A stretch of DNA of 55,093 bases from Micavibrio sp. (GTDB taxonomy: Bacteria > Pseudomonadota > Alphaproteobacteria > Micavibrionales > Micavibrionaceae): assembly GCA_028290825.1 (NCBI GenBank), contig JAQGJB010000019.1, positions 1 to 55,093 of the forward strand. The letters run 5' to 3'. Shown here one piece after another: positions 24,578 through 32,595 of this stretch (position 1 is its first letter; each line of letters opens with the position of its first letter). A program made the translations under genes and the position numbers. Below the pieces are notes generated by a model. The model was not told the origin of the DNA. It did no database searches and saw only the letters and a program-made list of their open reading frames with translations.

Positions 24578-25114
24578 ATGACTTCAACACAACATAACCA
24601 AGTCGTTAACTACGGCATGCTTCATGCCGCTAAGGGCGTAAAAAATATTCAGGAGGAAATCCTGGAAAATCGTACAGCCCTGAAACTTTTTGCGCTGAAG
24701 CTGACCGGTGGAAATCATGCCGAGGCCGACGATCTTCTGCAGGAAACTGTTCTTCGTGCTCTTGAGAAGGAGCATTTATTCGAACCGGGGACCAGCTTCT
24801 TCAAATGGGGCTGCAAGATCATGTTCAATCTGTTCGCGACAGAATATCGTCGCAAGGTCCGCTTCGATACAAAATATGATCCCGACGTGTATATCAGCCA
24901 GCGTAGCGTCGAACCTGGCCAGGAATCCGCTGCCGACTGGAATAATGTCCAGAAAAAGCTGGCGCAGTTACCAAAACATCACCGGGATATTATTACCACG
25001 ATTTGTATTCATGGTTCTTCCTATGAGGAAGCCGCAGAGAAGTTGAAGATCGAACTCGGCACAGTAAGATCCCGCCTGTCGCGTGCGCGTGATAATCTTA
25101 CAAGGCTTTCTTAA
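24578..25114 (+). CDS. ECF sigma factor, EcfG-like (general stress response)
   Basis: A 178-residue sigma-70 protein with region 2 (about 30-95, ADDLLQETVLRAL, FKWGCKIMFNLF) and region 4 (about 125-175, LPKHHRDIITT, SYEEAAEKLKIELGTVRSRLSRAR). The sequence style is that of EcfG/ECF15 factors, which direct the alphaproteobacterial general stress response and are held by NepR and released by PhyR. Neither partner is in the window. GAGGAGGG lies 6 bases before the ATG; a GTG one codon earlier is possible. EcfG-type promoters at several nearby genes support the call. A perfect terminator follows. Confidence 0.85.
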   Translation: MTSTQHNQVVNYGMLHAAKGVKNIQEEILENRTALKLFALKLTGGNHAEADDLLQETVLRALEKEHLFEPGTSFFKWGCKIMFNLFATEYRRKVRFDTKYDPDVYISQRSVEPGQESAADWNNVQKKLAQLPKHHRDIITTICIHGSSYEEAAEKLKIELGTVRSRLSRARDNLTRLS

Positions 25115-25120
25115 GCGTAA

Positions 25121-25153
25121 AAAAGACCCCGGATTAGTTTCCGGGGTCTTTTT
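25121..25153. terminator. Bidirectional terminator after the sigma factor
   Basis: Twelve-base stem AAAAGACCCCGG/CCGGGGTCTTTT with an 8-base loop and a T-run, between the converging sigma-factor and DUF892 genes. Confidence 0.95.
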
Positions 25154-25154
25154 A

Positions 25155-25661
25155 TCAGGCACGAGCCTTAACATCTGCCTCATCGCGTTGAAGGAATGTT
25201 TTTGTTGTTTCGCTAAGATGATTCTTTAACCATTCGGCCATTGCTTTCTCCTGTTCAAGGATTTCTCTGCAAAGGCTGGCAATTTTCGGCTGACTATCGG
25301 CTTCGGCCGCCGCGATCAGAATGGTATAGCTTGCTATCTCGAGGTTTTCGAAAACATAACTTGCCATCGACCCCTTTACGATTTCATCCGGCATCAGCAT
25401 GCCGCCCGCAGCCTGCATATTGCCCATGAACCATCCGGCGGCATCTTTGACTGCCGATGGAGATTCTTCAAGTAACTTGAAGCACTCATCCAACCGGGCA
25501 ATCTGACTCTTGGTTTCGACGACATGTTCGGCTATGCGAGCCTTAAGTTCCGGATAATTCTCAATGCGCTCCGATTGGCGTTCACACATTTCCAGAGCTT
25601 GCTTTTCCATTGCATAAGCATCGCGCAGCCAGTGAATTAAATGTTCTCTAGTTTCCGACAT
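25155..25661 (-). CDS. DUF892 (YciE/YciF-type) ferritin-like protein
   Basis: A 168-residue four-helix protein of the DUF892 ferritin-like family, associated with stress and perhaps iron or peroxide handling. Family features are LRDAYAMEKQALEM near the N-terminus, ENLEIASYTILIAAAEA and the late E-rich helix EILEQEKAMAEWL; the Glu/His positions could bind a di-iron centre. It lies downstream of the KGG stress peptide on the same strand with a hairpin between, so it is probably co-transcribed and tuned by attenuation or processing. The paralogue at 26807-27376 is only distantly similar. Confidence 0.85.
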   Translation of the reverse strand: MSETREHLIHWLRDAYAMEKQALEMCERQSERIENYPELKARIAEHVVETKSQIARLDECFKLLEESPSAVKDAAGWFMGNMQAAGGMLMPDEIVKGSMASYVFENLEIASYTILIAAAEADSQPKIASLCREILEQEKAMAEWLKNHLSETTKTFLQRDEADVKARA

Positions 25662-25693
25662 AATAATTTCCTTTTGTTGACTTTCTGAAATAG

Positions 25694-25721
25694 AACAGAG
25701 GCTGCAAAGGCAGCCTCTGTT
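25694..25721 (-). terminator. Hairpin between KGG gene and DUF892 gene
   Basis: Perfect 12-base stem AACAGAGGCTGC/GCAGCCTCTGTT with a 4-base loop. The minus-strand run after it (CTATTTC) is poor in T, so it may be a partial terminator or stabilising structure. Confidence 0.7.
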
Positions 25722-25742
25722 CCCACAGGAGAGATGGGGGTC

Positions 25743-25880
25743 TTAGCGGCCCTGACGGCTGCTTTGACCACCTTTACGGCCCGCTTCCGCTGCACGTTGC
25801 GGGTCATTCTTGAAGTTACCACCGGAACTGGAGCCACCTTTACTACGGCCTTCGTTGCGGTTGTCTTGATTGTTAGCCAT
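25743..25880 (-). CDS. KGG-repeat general stress peptide (con-10/GsiB-like)
   Basis: A 45-residue, very hydrophilic protein with two KGG motifs (GRSKGGSSSG, then AAEAGRKGGQSS) separated by FKNDPQRA. This is the hallmark of the stress-induced KGG family related to fungal con-10 and Bacillus GsiB, small disordered proteins linked to desiccation and stress. GGAGG lies 9 bases before the ATG. An EcfG-like element sits about 40 bases upstream, and a stable hairpin follows. The gene is short enough to be missed by length-filtered gene finders. Confidence 0.9.
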   Translation of the reverse strand: MANNQDNRNEGRSKGGSSSGGNFKNDPQRAAEAGRKGGQSSRQGR

Positions 25881-25918
25881 GATTTTTATCCTCCATCATT
25901 GCTGGTTGATATCAGGCT

Positions 25919-25944
25919 AATGTTAAGCCGCCGCTTGAGGTTCC
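25919..25944 (-). promoter_or_regulatory. Weak EcfG-like promoter of the KGG gene
   Basis: On the minus strand GGAAC (25944-25940), 17 bases, CATT (25922-25919), about 40 bases before the KGG ATG. The -35 is exact; the -10 deviates from CGTT at one position that is usually kept. Confidence 0.4.
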
Positions 25945-26035
25945 CGGTATTTTTTAAAAAATATCATTCGTCGGATGATAAGCGTAATGAAGGTGGGACG
26001 TGATTCAGGTTTCGCTCCCTGACCGACCTTTTCCC

Positions 26036-26263
26036 TCAGTTAAGAGCGGCATAAGAATATCCCGGTAGTGTCCGGAGACAGCTTTGCCTGAATGAATTTA
26101 AACCCTTGCTTTCAGCCGGATGTTTTTCTTTGTCGGAAGGATCCAGTATATAGCAGCGGTCACGGTCGAGTTTAAAATAACGTTCCAGTAGAGGCAGCAT
26201 TCCACGGCCAATGGTCACAAAGCCAAGACAGGGCCGGTATTTTCCATGAGTTTGCTGCTGCAT
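26036..26263 (-). pseudogene. Possible N-terminal remnant of a homospermidine synthase-like gene
   Basis: A 75-residue frame whose segment LGFVTIGRGMLPLLERYF followed by DRCYILDPSD resembles the N-terminal NAD(P)-binding region of homospermidine synthase or saccharopine-dehydrogenase-like proteins (GFGSIGQGVLPLL-type). Those proteins exceed 400 residues; here the frame stops soon after the first strand-helix-strand and nothing matching the rest is visible. It is therefore either a decayed remnant or a small protein with chance likeness. No promoter or ribosome site stands out. Confidence 0.4.
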
Positions 26264-26419
26264 TTAATTGTCTCTCAACAATCCTTCTGAAAAGAGCGGA
26301 CAAAAGTGTAGAAAAATTCCATTTCCCTTAGGGTCAATATTCAAAATGCGACCCGGTTCTTGATTTTTCTTATAAAGTCTCAAATTGGATATTCGAGTGC
26401 CATGGCTCCGGAGGGCCGT

Positions 26420-26728
26420 ATGAAAAGTCATTTAATCAATCTGTATGTTCCTTTAAACAATCCGGAGGGCCAGATTTCTGCTGCGTATTTTGAAGAAATT
26501 CAAAAAACTTTAGCCGATCGTTTTGGTGGCGTTACTGCCTTCACACGAGCACCCGCCGAGGGGTTATGGAAGCCGGAGAAGAAGATTTATCGGGATGACA
26601 TTGTTATTTTTGAGGTCCTGACGGGGAGCTTCGACAGGTCATGGTGGGTCGATTATCGGAAGAATCTGGAAGATAAACTGTTACAGGAGAAAATTCTGAT
26701 TACGGTGCAGGAAGTCTTTCAGATTTAG
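26420..26728 (+). CDS. Small hypothetical protein, 102 residues
   Basis: A soluble alpha/beta protein from the ATG at 26420, chosen because GGAGG stands 5 bases upstream. It has a strand-forming start (INLYVPLNN), a helix (SAAYFEEIQKTLADRF), then GGVTAFTRAPAEGLW, DDIVIFEVLTG and a C-terminal strand LITVQEVFQI. The pattern resembles small single-domain proteins of the ferredoxin-like fold; I do not recognise a named family. It sits inside the stress island, 21 bases before the stress promoter of the next gene, but shows no stress promoter of its own. Confidence 0.7.
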   Translation: MKSHLINLYVPLNNPEGQISAAYFEEIQKTLADRFGGVTAFTRAPAEGLWKPEKKIYRDDIVIFEVLTGSFDRSWWVDYRKNLEDKLLQEKILITVQEVFQI

Positions 26729-26748
26729 CGGGCTGGTCTAAGAATGAA

Positions 26749-26774
26749 GGAACCTTCGGTCGCCATATTCTGTT
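26749..26774 (+). promoter_or_regulatory. EcfG-type general stress promoter
   Basis: GGAAC (26749-26753), 17 bases, TGTT (26771-26774), 33 bases before the ATG of the second DUF892 gene. Confidence 0.6.
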
Positions 26775-26806
26775 AGGAATACGCACCAGTAACCAGGAGA
26801 TTAAAC

Positions 26807-27376
26807 ATGAGCATCTTTACAAAGAGAGATATCAAAACAATCAACGAGGCTTTTCTGCATGAGTTATCCGACATTTACAGCGCGGAAAAACAGCTCACCG
26901 TGGCCCTTCCCAAAATGAGAAAAGCCACTGCCAGCAGCGCGCTTGCGGAGGGCTTTGAAGTCCATCTTCAGGAGACATTCGGACAGCTTGAACGTCTTGA
27001 TCAGGTCGCAAAAATATGCGGGTTCGAACTTAAAGACGTTAAATGTAAAGCGATGCAGGGACTCGTGAAAGAGGGCGATGAAATCATCGCCGAAATCGAG
27101 TTCGGCGCGGTTCGGGATGCAATGCTAATTGCGGCGGCACAGAAGGTCGAGCACTACGAGATTGCAAGCTACGGCACATTGGTCGAAATGGCCAAAAAAC
27201 TTGGCTACCCGGACGCAGCAATAATGCTGGCGGTCACTCTGGATGAGGAGAAAAGCACAGACGAAAAGCTCAATGAGCTGGCATTAACTGAGGTCAATGA
27301 TGCGGCCATGGGTGTTTCTCCGGTTGCTGCATCTTTTGTTACAGAAGGATCGACTAGCCAACATATTGTTAACTAA
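26807..27376 (+). CDS. DUF892 (YciE/YciF-type) ferritin-like protein
   Basis: A 189-residue member of the DUF892 ferritin-like family and closer to the classical YciE/YciF type: FLHELSDIYSAEKQLTVALPKM at the N-terminus, then FEVHLQETFGQLERLDQV, KVEHYEIASYGTLVEMAKKLG and LDEEKSTDEKLNELA. The spaced Glu and His residues of each helix fit a di-iron site. AGGAG precedes the ATG. It has its own EcfG-type promoter, in keeping with this family being a common general-stress target. Confidence 0.92.
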   Translation: MSIFTKRDIKTINEAFLHELSDIYSAEKQLTVALPKMRKATASSALAEGFEVHLQETFGQLERLDQVAKICGFELKDVKCKAMQGLVKEGDEIIAEIEFGAVRDAMLIAAAQKVEHYEIASYGTLVEMAKKLGYPDAAIMLAVTLDEEKSTDEKLNELALTEVNDAAMGVSPVAASFVTEGSTSQHIVN

Positions 27377-27533
27377 AAATACCGAGCCGATGCCCGGATT
27401 TTCCTATTGCGATTTTGTTTAGGGAGATCTGGGCTTCGGTGGCTTCTTTGTCGATGACTGACCAGACGCGGCAGATTCTTTCTTCGTTATACTGATAAAT
27501 TACATTCTCGGAAAATTCTAAGCACCGGTATAT
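27369..27533 (-). pseudogene. Probable C-terminal remnant of a SnoaL-like ester cyclase gene
   Basis: The minus strand reads about 54 codons between two stops, with NEERICRVWSVIDKEATEAQ in the middle. This closely resembles the C-terminus of SnoaL-like ester cyclase proteins (RIAEVWSVIDKAAIEAQ-type). There is no start codon with a ribosome site and no upstream remainder, because a stop at 27534-27536 cuts the frame. It reads as gene decay beside the DUF892 gene and overlaps that gene's stop by 8 bases. The rest of the gap to 27617 shows nothing I can name. Confidence 0.45.
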
Positions 27534-27616
27534 TCAGCCTGCTCATCTAAAAAATGGCCGAGACGGTCAATTATTATAAATAGCGGACAAACCAGGCTCA
27601 GGTGAATAGTGCATAT

Positions 27617-29593
27617 TTATAATTTTTCGTCACCCTCCCGGCTGGAGTTCTCAGCCAGATCTTTCAGCTTCTGTTTGAAATCAATAAATCTTGCAAGCTT
27701 TTGTGCAAGGAGGGCGGGATCAAATGGTTTGGGTATGAAGTCGTCCATACCGGCTTCAAAGCACTTGTTCTTATCCTGATCGCGGACATGCGCTGTCATT
27801 GCGACGATCGGCGTTTTTGTAATATTTTTTTCCATTTCGATTTTGCGGATCATGCGCGTAGCCTCAAGCCCGTCAAGTTCGTGCATCTGCAGGTCCATGA
27901 GAATGACATCATACTGGTTCTGTCCGAATTTGCGGAGGGCTTCAAAACCATTTTGCGCCGTTTCATAAGAATACCCCAGGCCCTCCAGCATAGAGGCGAC
28001 AACCAATACATTAGGTTCGTAATCTTCAACGATCAGCACATTCCTGTCATGTTTTGGCAATTCCGGCGCAATATTGACGGAGAAGCTTTGCACGGTGGAT
28101 GACGCTTCCGTAAATTTCAGAGGCAGAGTTACTGTAAAAGTAGAGCCAACGCCATATTCGCTGGTAACACCTATCGTGCCGCCCATTTTTTCGACAAAAG
28201 CTTTCGTAATTGCAAGGCCAAGGCCGGAACCTCCATAACGCCTTGTGATGGAGCTATCCGCCTGCATAAATTTATCAAACACACGTTCAACCTTGTCGGC
28301 CTGGATTCCTATGCCTGTATCCGTAACAGTAAGGTTGACCTTCATAATATTTGGTTCGGTAGCTTCGGTTGTCGTCAGCGATACCTGCACTGAACCCTTG
28401 TCTGTAAATTTGATGGCATTGGAAACAAGGTTCATGAGAATTTGATGGAGGCGTAGGGGGTCGCCCACGAATGTTTTTCTGTTCAGCACTGGCTCGTACT
28501 GTACATAAAGGTTTATGCCTTTTTCACGGGCACGAACATTTGCCATGCTGATAACTTTTTCCACCTGTTCGGCCAGGCTGAATTCTATCTGGTCCAGTTC
28601 GACAGCGCCATTTTCGATCTTTGCAAAATCAAGCAAATCATTAATCAGGTCAAGGAGGTTATCTGCGCTGAGTTTTAATGTGTCGATAAACATTTTTGCC
28701 TTGGGCGGTAAATCATCCATCACCATGAGCAGGTTCGAAAGGCCGATTACGGCATTCATCGGAGTTCTGAGTTCGTGACTCATATTCGCAATAAACTCGT
28801 CTTTTTTTTGTGCGGCATCCAGAATTGCGCGTTCGGCTTCAATTCTATCAGAAATGTCCCGCGCGACTTTTGATGCGCCGACGATAGTCCCTTTGCTGTC
28901 CCTGATCGGTGAAACTGTAACCGATATCGGTATTAGTTTCCCATCCTTGCGTCGGCGCCAGGTTTCAAAATGGTCCACCCGTTCCCCAGAGCGGAGCGTG
29001 GAAATGATTTTGTCTTCCTCGCCCAATCTCTCCGTAGGAATGATCAGGCTGATATGTTTGCCGACAGCCTCTTCGGCGGAATAGCCGAAAATCCGCTCGG
29101 CAGACTTGTTCCAGGACGTGATGATACTATTCAGGTTCTTGCTGACAATGGCGTCATCCGAACTTTCAATAATGGCGCTAAGGTAAGAACTTGACCGTTC
29201 TGCCTCTTTCATGGAGCCGACATCGCGGGCGACTTTCGATGCGCCGATGATGCGGCCCTGACGGTCTTTAATGGGGGAAACCGTTACTGAAATATCGATC
29301 AGCCTGCCATCTTTGGCCCGCCGGACGGTTTGAAAGTGTTCCACACGCTCTCCCGCGCGCACTTTACTGATAATGTAATCTTCTTCTGAAAGATTTTCCG
29401 GGGGAATGAGGACAGTAATATGCTTCCCCACGGCCTCTTCAGCGGTATAACCGAAAATCCGCTCTGCGGCGGGATTCCACGAGGTAATGTTTCCATTAAG
29501 ATCTTTACTGATGATTGCATCATCGGATGAGGTGATGATCGCTGCAAGATAAGCATGGGCCTCGTCGAAAGGGAGGCGCGGATCTATGGTCAT
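27617..29593 (-). CDS. Soluble hybrid histidine kinase (PAS-PAS-HisKA-HATPase-REC)
   Basis: A 658-residue cytoplasmic sensor kinase without membrane helices. It has two closely similar PAS/PAC units (about 10-130 and 135-250, both with AERIFGY..AEEAVGKHI), showing internal duplication. HisKA follows with phospho-acceptor H273 (MSHELRTPMNAV), then HATPase (N-box LVSNAIKFTDKG, GSGLGLAITKAF) and a C-terminal receiver (about 517-640) with D567 in ILMDLQM. No HPt domain, so the phosphorelay must continue elsewhere. A GGAAC-N16-TGTT promoter 42 bases upstream places it in the stress regulon; it could feed PhyR-type signalling (inference). Confidence 0.95.
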   Translation of the reverse strand: MTIDPRLPFDEAHAYLAAIITSSDDAIISKDLNGNITSWNPAAERIFGYTAEEAVGKHITVLIPPENLSEEDYIISKVRAGERVEHFQTVRRAKDGRLIDISVTVSPIKDRQGRIIGASKVARDVGSMKEAERSSSYLSAIIESSDDAIVSKNLNSIITSWNKSAERIFGYSAEEAVGKHISLIIPTERLGEEDKIISTLRSGERVDHFETWRRRKDGKLIPISVTVSPIRDSKGTIVGASKVARDISDRIEAERAILDAAQKKDEFIANMSHELRTPMNAVIGLSNLLMVMDDLPPKAKMFIDTLKLSADNLLDLINDLLDFAKIENGAVELDQIEFSLAEQVEKVISMANVRAREKGINLYVQYEPVLNRKTFVGDPLRLHQILMNLVSNAIKFTDKGSVQVSLTTTEATEPNIMKVNLTVTDTGIGIQADKVERVFDKFMQADSSITRRYGGSGLGLAITKAFVEKMGGTIGVTSEYGVGSTFTVTLPLKFTEASSTVQSFSVNIAPELPKHDRNVLIVEDYEPNVLVVASMLEGLGYSYETAQNGFEALRKFGQNQYDVILMDLQMHELDGLEATRMIRKIEMEKNITKTPIVAMTAHVRDQDKNKCFEAGMDDFIPKPFDPALLAQKLARFIDFKQKLKDLAENSSREGDEKL

Positions 29594-29634
29594 TTTAGTG
29601 CCTAAGCCGTTGAGGATAATGTCTAACTCGTACT

Positions 29635-29659
29635 AACATGAAATCACTAAAAAAGTTCC
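29635..29659 (-). promoter_or_regulatory. EcfG-type general stress promoter of the hybrid kinase
   Basis: On the minus strand GGAAC (29659-29655), 16 bases, TGTT (29638-29635), 42 bases before the kinase ATG. It fills the 71-base gap after the SDR gene. Confidence 0.55.
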
Positions 29660-29664
29660 GGGCA

Positions 29665-30522
29665 TTAGGACGGGAATGTTTCTTTTCTGACTTCATTTTC
29701 GCTGCGGCCACAGTCAATGTCGTAAATAACACCCGACGACAGGCCGCCAACAGTTCTGGAGAGATAGGTAATGCCGGGGATGACCATATCTCTTGGCTTC
29801 ATTTCCAAAGGAATAAGTTGAGACTTGGTCGCTTCGGTGAAAGCATCGGGGAAACGTTCTTTTTGTGCAGGGGTCTGAATCCAGCCCGGACGGATACCTA
29901 TGACACGGATGATGTTATCCGGCGTATTTGTAGCGCCTGCCCACTGCGCCAGTAATTTGATGCTTTTATCAATGGCTGCCTTTGCCGGGGCATAGCCCAG
30001 CATATCCGTATCGTGCAGAAGGCCGCCGTGATGAGAGGTGAAGAGAGAAACGACACCGCCACCAACTTTGCGCATTTCCAGGATCATGTCACGTGCCATC
30101 AAAACGGGGACCTGAAAATTTATTTTTGTCAAGCTATTGAGCTGGCCCTCATCGATCTCGCCGAGAGGGATTCGTTTGTCCTGGCCCAGCGTGCTTATAA
30201 AGGCAGCCGGTGCGCCTGTCGCCTCAATCGCTTTGGCGGTGGCGGCGAGACGTTCACCAGTGTCCAGAAGATCGGCAGTAATGACGATAGGTGCATAGCT
30301 GGGCTGCGTGCTCTGTGCAGGACGCTGGGTAAGTGATGCTGCCAATTCCTGCAAAGGTTTTTCCTCGTGACCGATCATCACGACACGTGCGCCTAAAGCA
30401 TGGAAGGCATCGCTCAGCATAGCGCCGATATTTCCTTCATTCACACCGGCAATGACAACGCCTTTTCCTGAAAATTCCCGGCGGATATTTTCAGCAAAGC
30501 AATTATTCCAGTTCTCCGGCAT
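29665..30522 (-). CDS. Short-chain dehydrogenase/reductase
   Basis: A 285-residue Rossmann-fold oxidoreductase. The cofactor loop is a variant GVNEGNIG near residues 26-33 in place of GxxxGxG. The active-site Tyr-x-x-x-Lys is seen in GYAPAKAAID, with the Ser in SLFTSHHGG. It is 16 bases downstream of the aldose epimerase gene on the same strand, so the pair is probably one transcript. In this cluster the missing first step of De Ley-Doudoroff galactose catabolism is a sugar dehydrogenase, and this SDR is the only candidate. The substrate is inferred from context only. Confidence 0.85.
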   Translation of the reverse strand: MPENWNNCFAENIRREFSGKGVVIAGVNEGNIGAMLSDAFHALGARVVMIGHEEKPLQELAASLTQRPAQSTQPSYAPIVITADLLDTGERLAATAKAIEATGAPAAFISTLGQDKRIPLGEIDEGQLNSLTKINFQVPVLMARDMILEMRKVGGGVVSLFTSHHGGLLHDTDMLGYAPAKAAIDKSIKLLAQWAGATNTPDNIIRVIGIRPGWIQTPAQKERFPDAFTEATKSQLIPLEMKPRDMVIPGITYLSRTVGGLSSGVIYDIDCGRSENEVRKETFPS

Positions 30523-30538
30523 TAGCTTCTCAGTGCCT

Positions 30539-31453
30539 CTAAAGTTGTTGAATTTTCAGATAAGTATTAAATTTCATCGTTTCTCCCGTTTTCAGAACGG
30601 TCGCACCTGTGTCTTTTACCCCTTGCGCCATAAGTTGGGCGGCATAAGGAATGCTGGGCACTGCTTCCACGACACAGAAATCCTTTTCACGCGTCGGATT
30701 GTAAACGACGGCATGACCCTTACGATCCGTCGTCATTACAATTTCGAACCCCTGACTTGGCTGAATAACGTGTATTGCGCCGACATTCGGAATGCAGCTG
30801 TCCATCAGAAATTCATCGGCGATACTTATTGTCGAGGGCAATTTTTCATTCATCATCCTCACACCGCTATTGAAATCCCATTCTGCGGGCAGATCAATAA
30901 GGCTGGAAGGCTGCAAACGCATATTATAATCAAAAACCCATACTTTTTGAGCAGGAGCATCAATCCTGACAATTGTTTGCTCGTCCCTCGGAAACCAGGG
31001 ATGATGCCCGGGGCCGGCCACAAGATCGTCTTTGCCAGTGTTGGTAACCGATACTCCCATCAGAAGCGTATCGTTCTCCAGCAGCCGAAATTCTTGCTCG
31101 GCATAATAACTGTCGCAGGCTTCCGGCGTTTGATTCTTTGTATGAGACAGAATAATATGCTCATCTTCATGAGCTTTTACTGACCAAGATGATTTCCAGC
31201 CGTCTCCATGAAGATAATTGCCGGTTTCTTTCCCATGCTGTGATCCGACCCGGTACTCCACCCCGTTTACACTGCGTGTGCAGGACTGGCGGTTACCGAT
31301 AGGCGTCATAACGATACTGGCTGGATGGTCTTGATTAAACGGAGCAAAAATGTCAGTTGCTGCCTTTTTGAAAAATGTGACGCAGCCGCCGTTTTCAGGG
31401 CCGATCCCCAGTGCGTAAGAATTTTTACGAATTTCTAAAATACGTTCAGACAT
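30539..31453 (-). CDS. Aldose 1-epimerase family protein
   Basis: A 304-residue mutarotase-like protein interconverting alpha and beta anomers of aldoses such as galactose. Family features are the catalytic-type His segments (NYLHGDGWKSSW, GPGHHPWFP) and the late C-terminal FCVVEAVPSIP. The start at 31453 (MSERILEI) has GAGGTGG upstream; a longer frame to 31615 has no site and would overlap the divergent promoter region. First gene of the pair with the SDR, divergent from the glycosidase-lactonase-kinase operon. Confidence 0.88.
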   Translation of the reverse strand: MSERILEIRKNSYALGIGPENGGCVTFFKKAATDIFAPFNQDHPASIVMTPIGNRQSCTRSVNGVEYRVGSQHGKETGNYLHGDGWKSSWSVKAHEDEHIILSHTKNQTPEACDSYYAEQEFRLLENDTLLMGVSVTNTGKDDLVAGPGHHPWFPRDEQTIVRIDAPAQKVWVFDYNMRLQPSSLIDLPAEWDFNSGVRMMNEKLPSTISIADEFLMDSCIPNVGAIHVIQPSQGFEIVMTTDRKGHAVVYNPTREKDFCVVEAVPSIPYAAQLMAQGVKDTGATVLKTGETMKFNTYLKIQQL

Positions 31454-31605
31454 ATTAAACCACCTCTCTAAAAGGCACGTTATGCCAAAGCGCTCATCTT
31501 TACAAACTAATTTTTCCGTCTTTTGCGGCGCAGCATCCAACCCGCTTGCCAAAATAAACGAATTTCTTTTCACTTGATAAATAATAAGAAAAGAAAGAAC
31601 AGGCC

Positions 31606-32595
31606 ATGCAATCATCTCTGGTGGAAATTTTCTGGAGGAGCGCGTCTCCCCAGATAAAAAAATACGAAATCAAAGATCCTACTATCGTGCCCATGCCGGA
31701 CGGCACCTTTACAATGTATGCCAGCGTGTTCGGTCCGGATATAAAACGCGGCGAAAATATCGGACGCTTCAGGGCCGATCACCCCAAGGGGCCGTGGACC
31801 CAGATCGAAAATCCCCGCCTGCATGGGTTTGAAGATAATGGTGAAGCCTGTGCTCCCCAGGTGTTACTGCGAATAAAGAACGGTCAGCCGGAATGGACCA
31901 TGTTTGTTCAGACGTCCTTTTCCCAGGCTGACGGCGTTATTATTGAGGCAGTTTCAGCAAACGGCATTGATTTTTATCCTTTAGCAATACCGTCAATGAC
32001 CAAAAATGCAGTCCAGGTACAGCCTGTTGTCGGTGTTTACGATGTTAGCGTAGCCGATATCCATTATCAGGGTCAGGACCAGGAATGCATGGTGTTTTCC
32101 GGCTACCGTAAAGTCGGCTGCGGAGATCTTTATGCCTCGCTGCGCGTCAAAGGCGGGCTTAAGGGAAACTGGAGCGCCCCGGTAATGACCCAGGAGCAGG
32201 AGGCCTTGCCCTTTCATAACAAGCCCGGTGGCATTAATTTCGAGTGGGGGGTGGAGGGCGGTAAAATACACCAGCTCGGGGAAAATTCCTTTCTGCAGAT
32301 CGGCGTCTGTTTTCTTGAGAAAGACGTTAAATTTGCCGGTACGCGCCAGCGCGTTTTCTTCTCGCTTGGTAAAACACCCTTTGGCCCGTTTGAATCACAT
32401 TCTTTGCCGCTTGAGCCGATTGCCTACGATGCGGGCAAGGGGGAAAATGGCCATCCGGATATAATTGATATTGGCGGAAAGCTGGCGCTGGTGTATCAGG
32501 AACGGGCCGGGGCACAGCATCCCTGGCATCTTCGATATGCTGAAATCAGCCGGGATGATTTGAATGAGCTTTTCGCCAGACCTGCACCTCCTTGA
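31606..32595 (+). CDS. Predicted beta-propeller glycosidase (GH43-like)
   Basis: A 329-residue protein with the style of five-bladed beta-propeller glycosidases (GH43/GH117-like): YEIKDPTIVPMPDGTFTMYAS near the N-terminus, ADHPKGPWTQIEN and the late GHPDIIDIGGKLALVYQER. No signal peptide, so it should act on imported oligosaccharides or intracellular glycosides. The exact family and substrate are not clear. The gene overlaps the lactonase gene by 32 bases and opens an operon of three. Confidence 0.7.
   Translation: MQSSLVEIFWRSASPQIKKYEIKDPTIVPMPDGTFTMYASVFGPDIKRGENIGRFRADHPKGPWTQIENPRLHGFEDNGEACAPQVLLRIKNGQPEWTMFVQTSFSQADGVIIEAVSANGIDFYPLAIPSMTKNAVQVQPVVGVYDVSVADIHYQGQDQECMVFSGYRKVGCGDLYASLRVKGGLKGNWSAPVMTQEQEALPFHNKPGGINFEWGVEGGKIHQLGENSFLQIGVCFLEKDVKFAGTRQRVFFSLGKTPFGPFESHSLPLEPIAYDAGKGENGHPDIIDIGGKLALVYQERAGAQHPWHLRYAEISRDDLNELFARPAPP

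Noticed and set aside
27385-27405. Terminator after the DUF892 gene at 26807-27376
   Set aside because: Only a short, mismatched stem with a weak T-run could be drawn.
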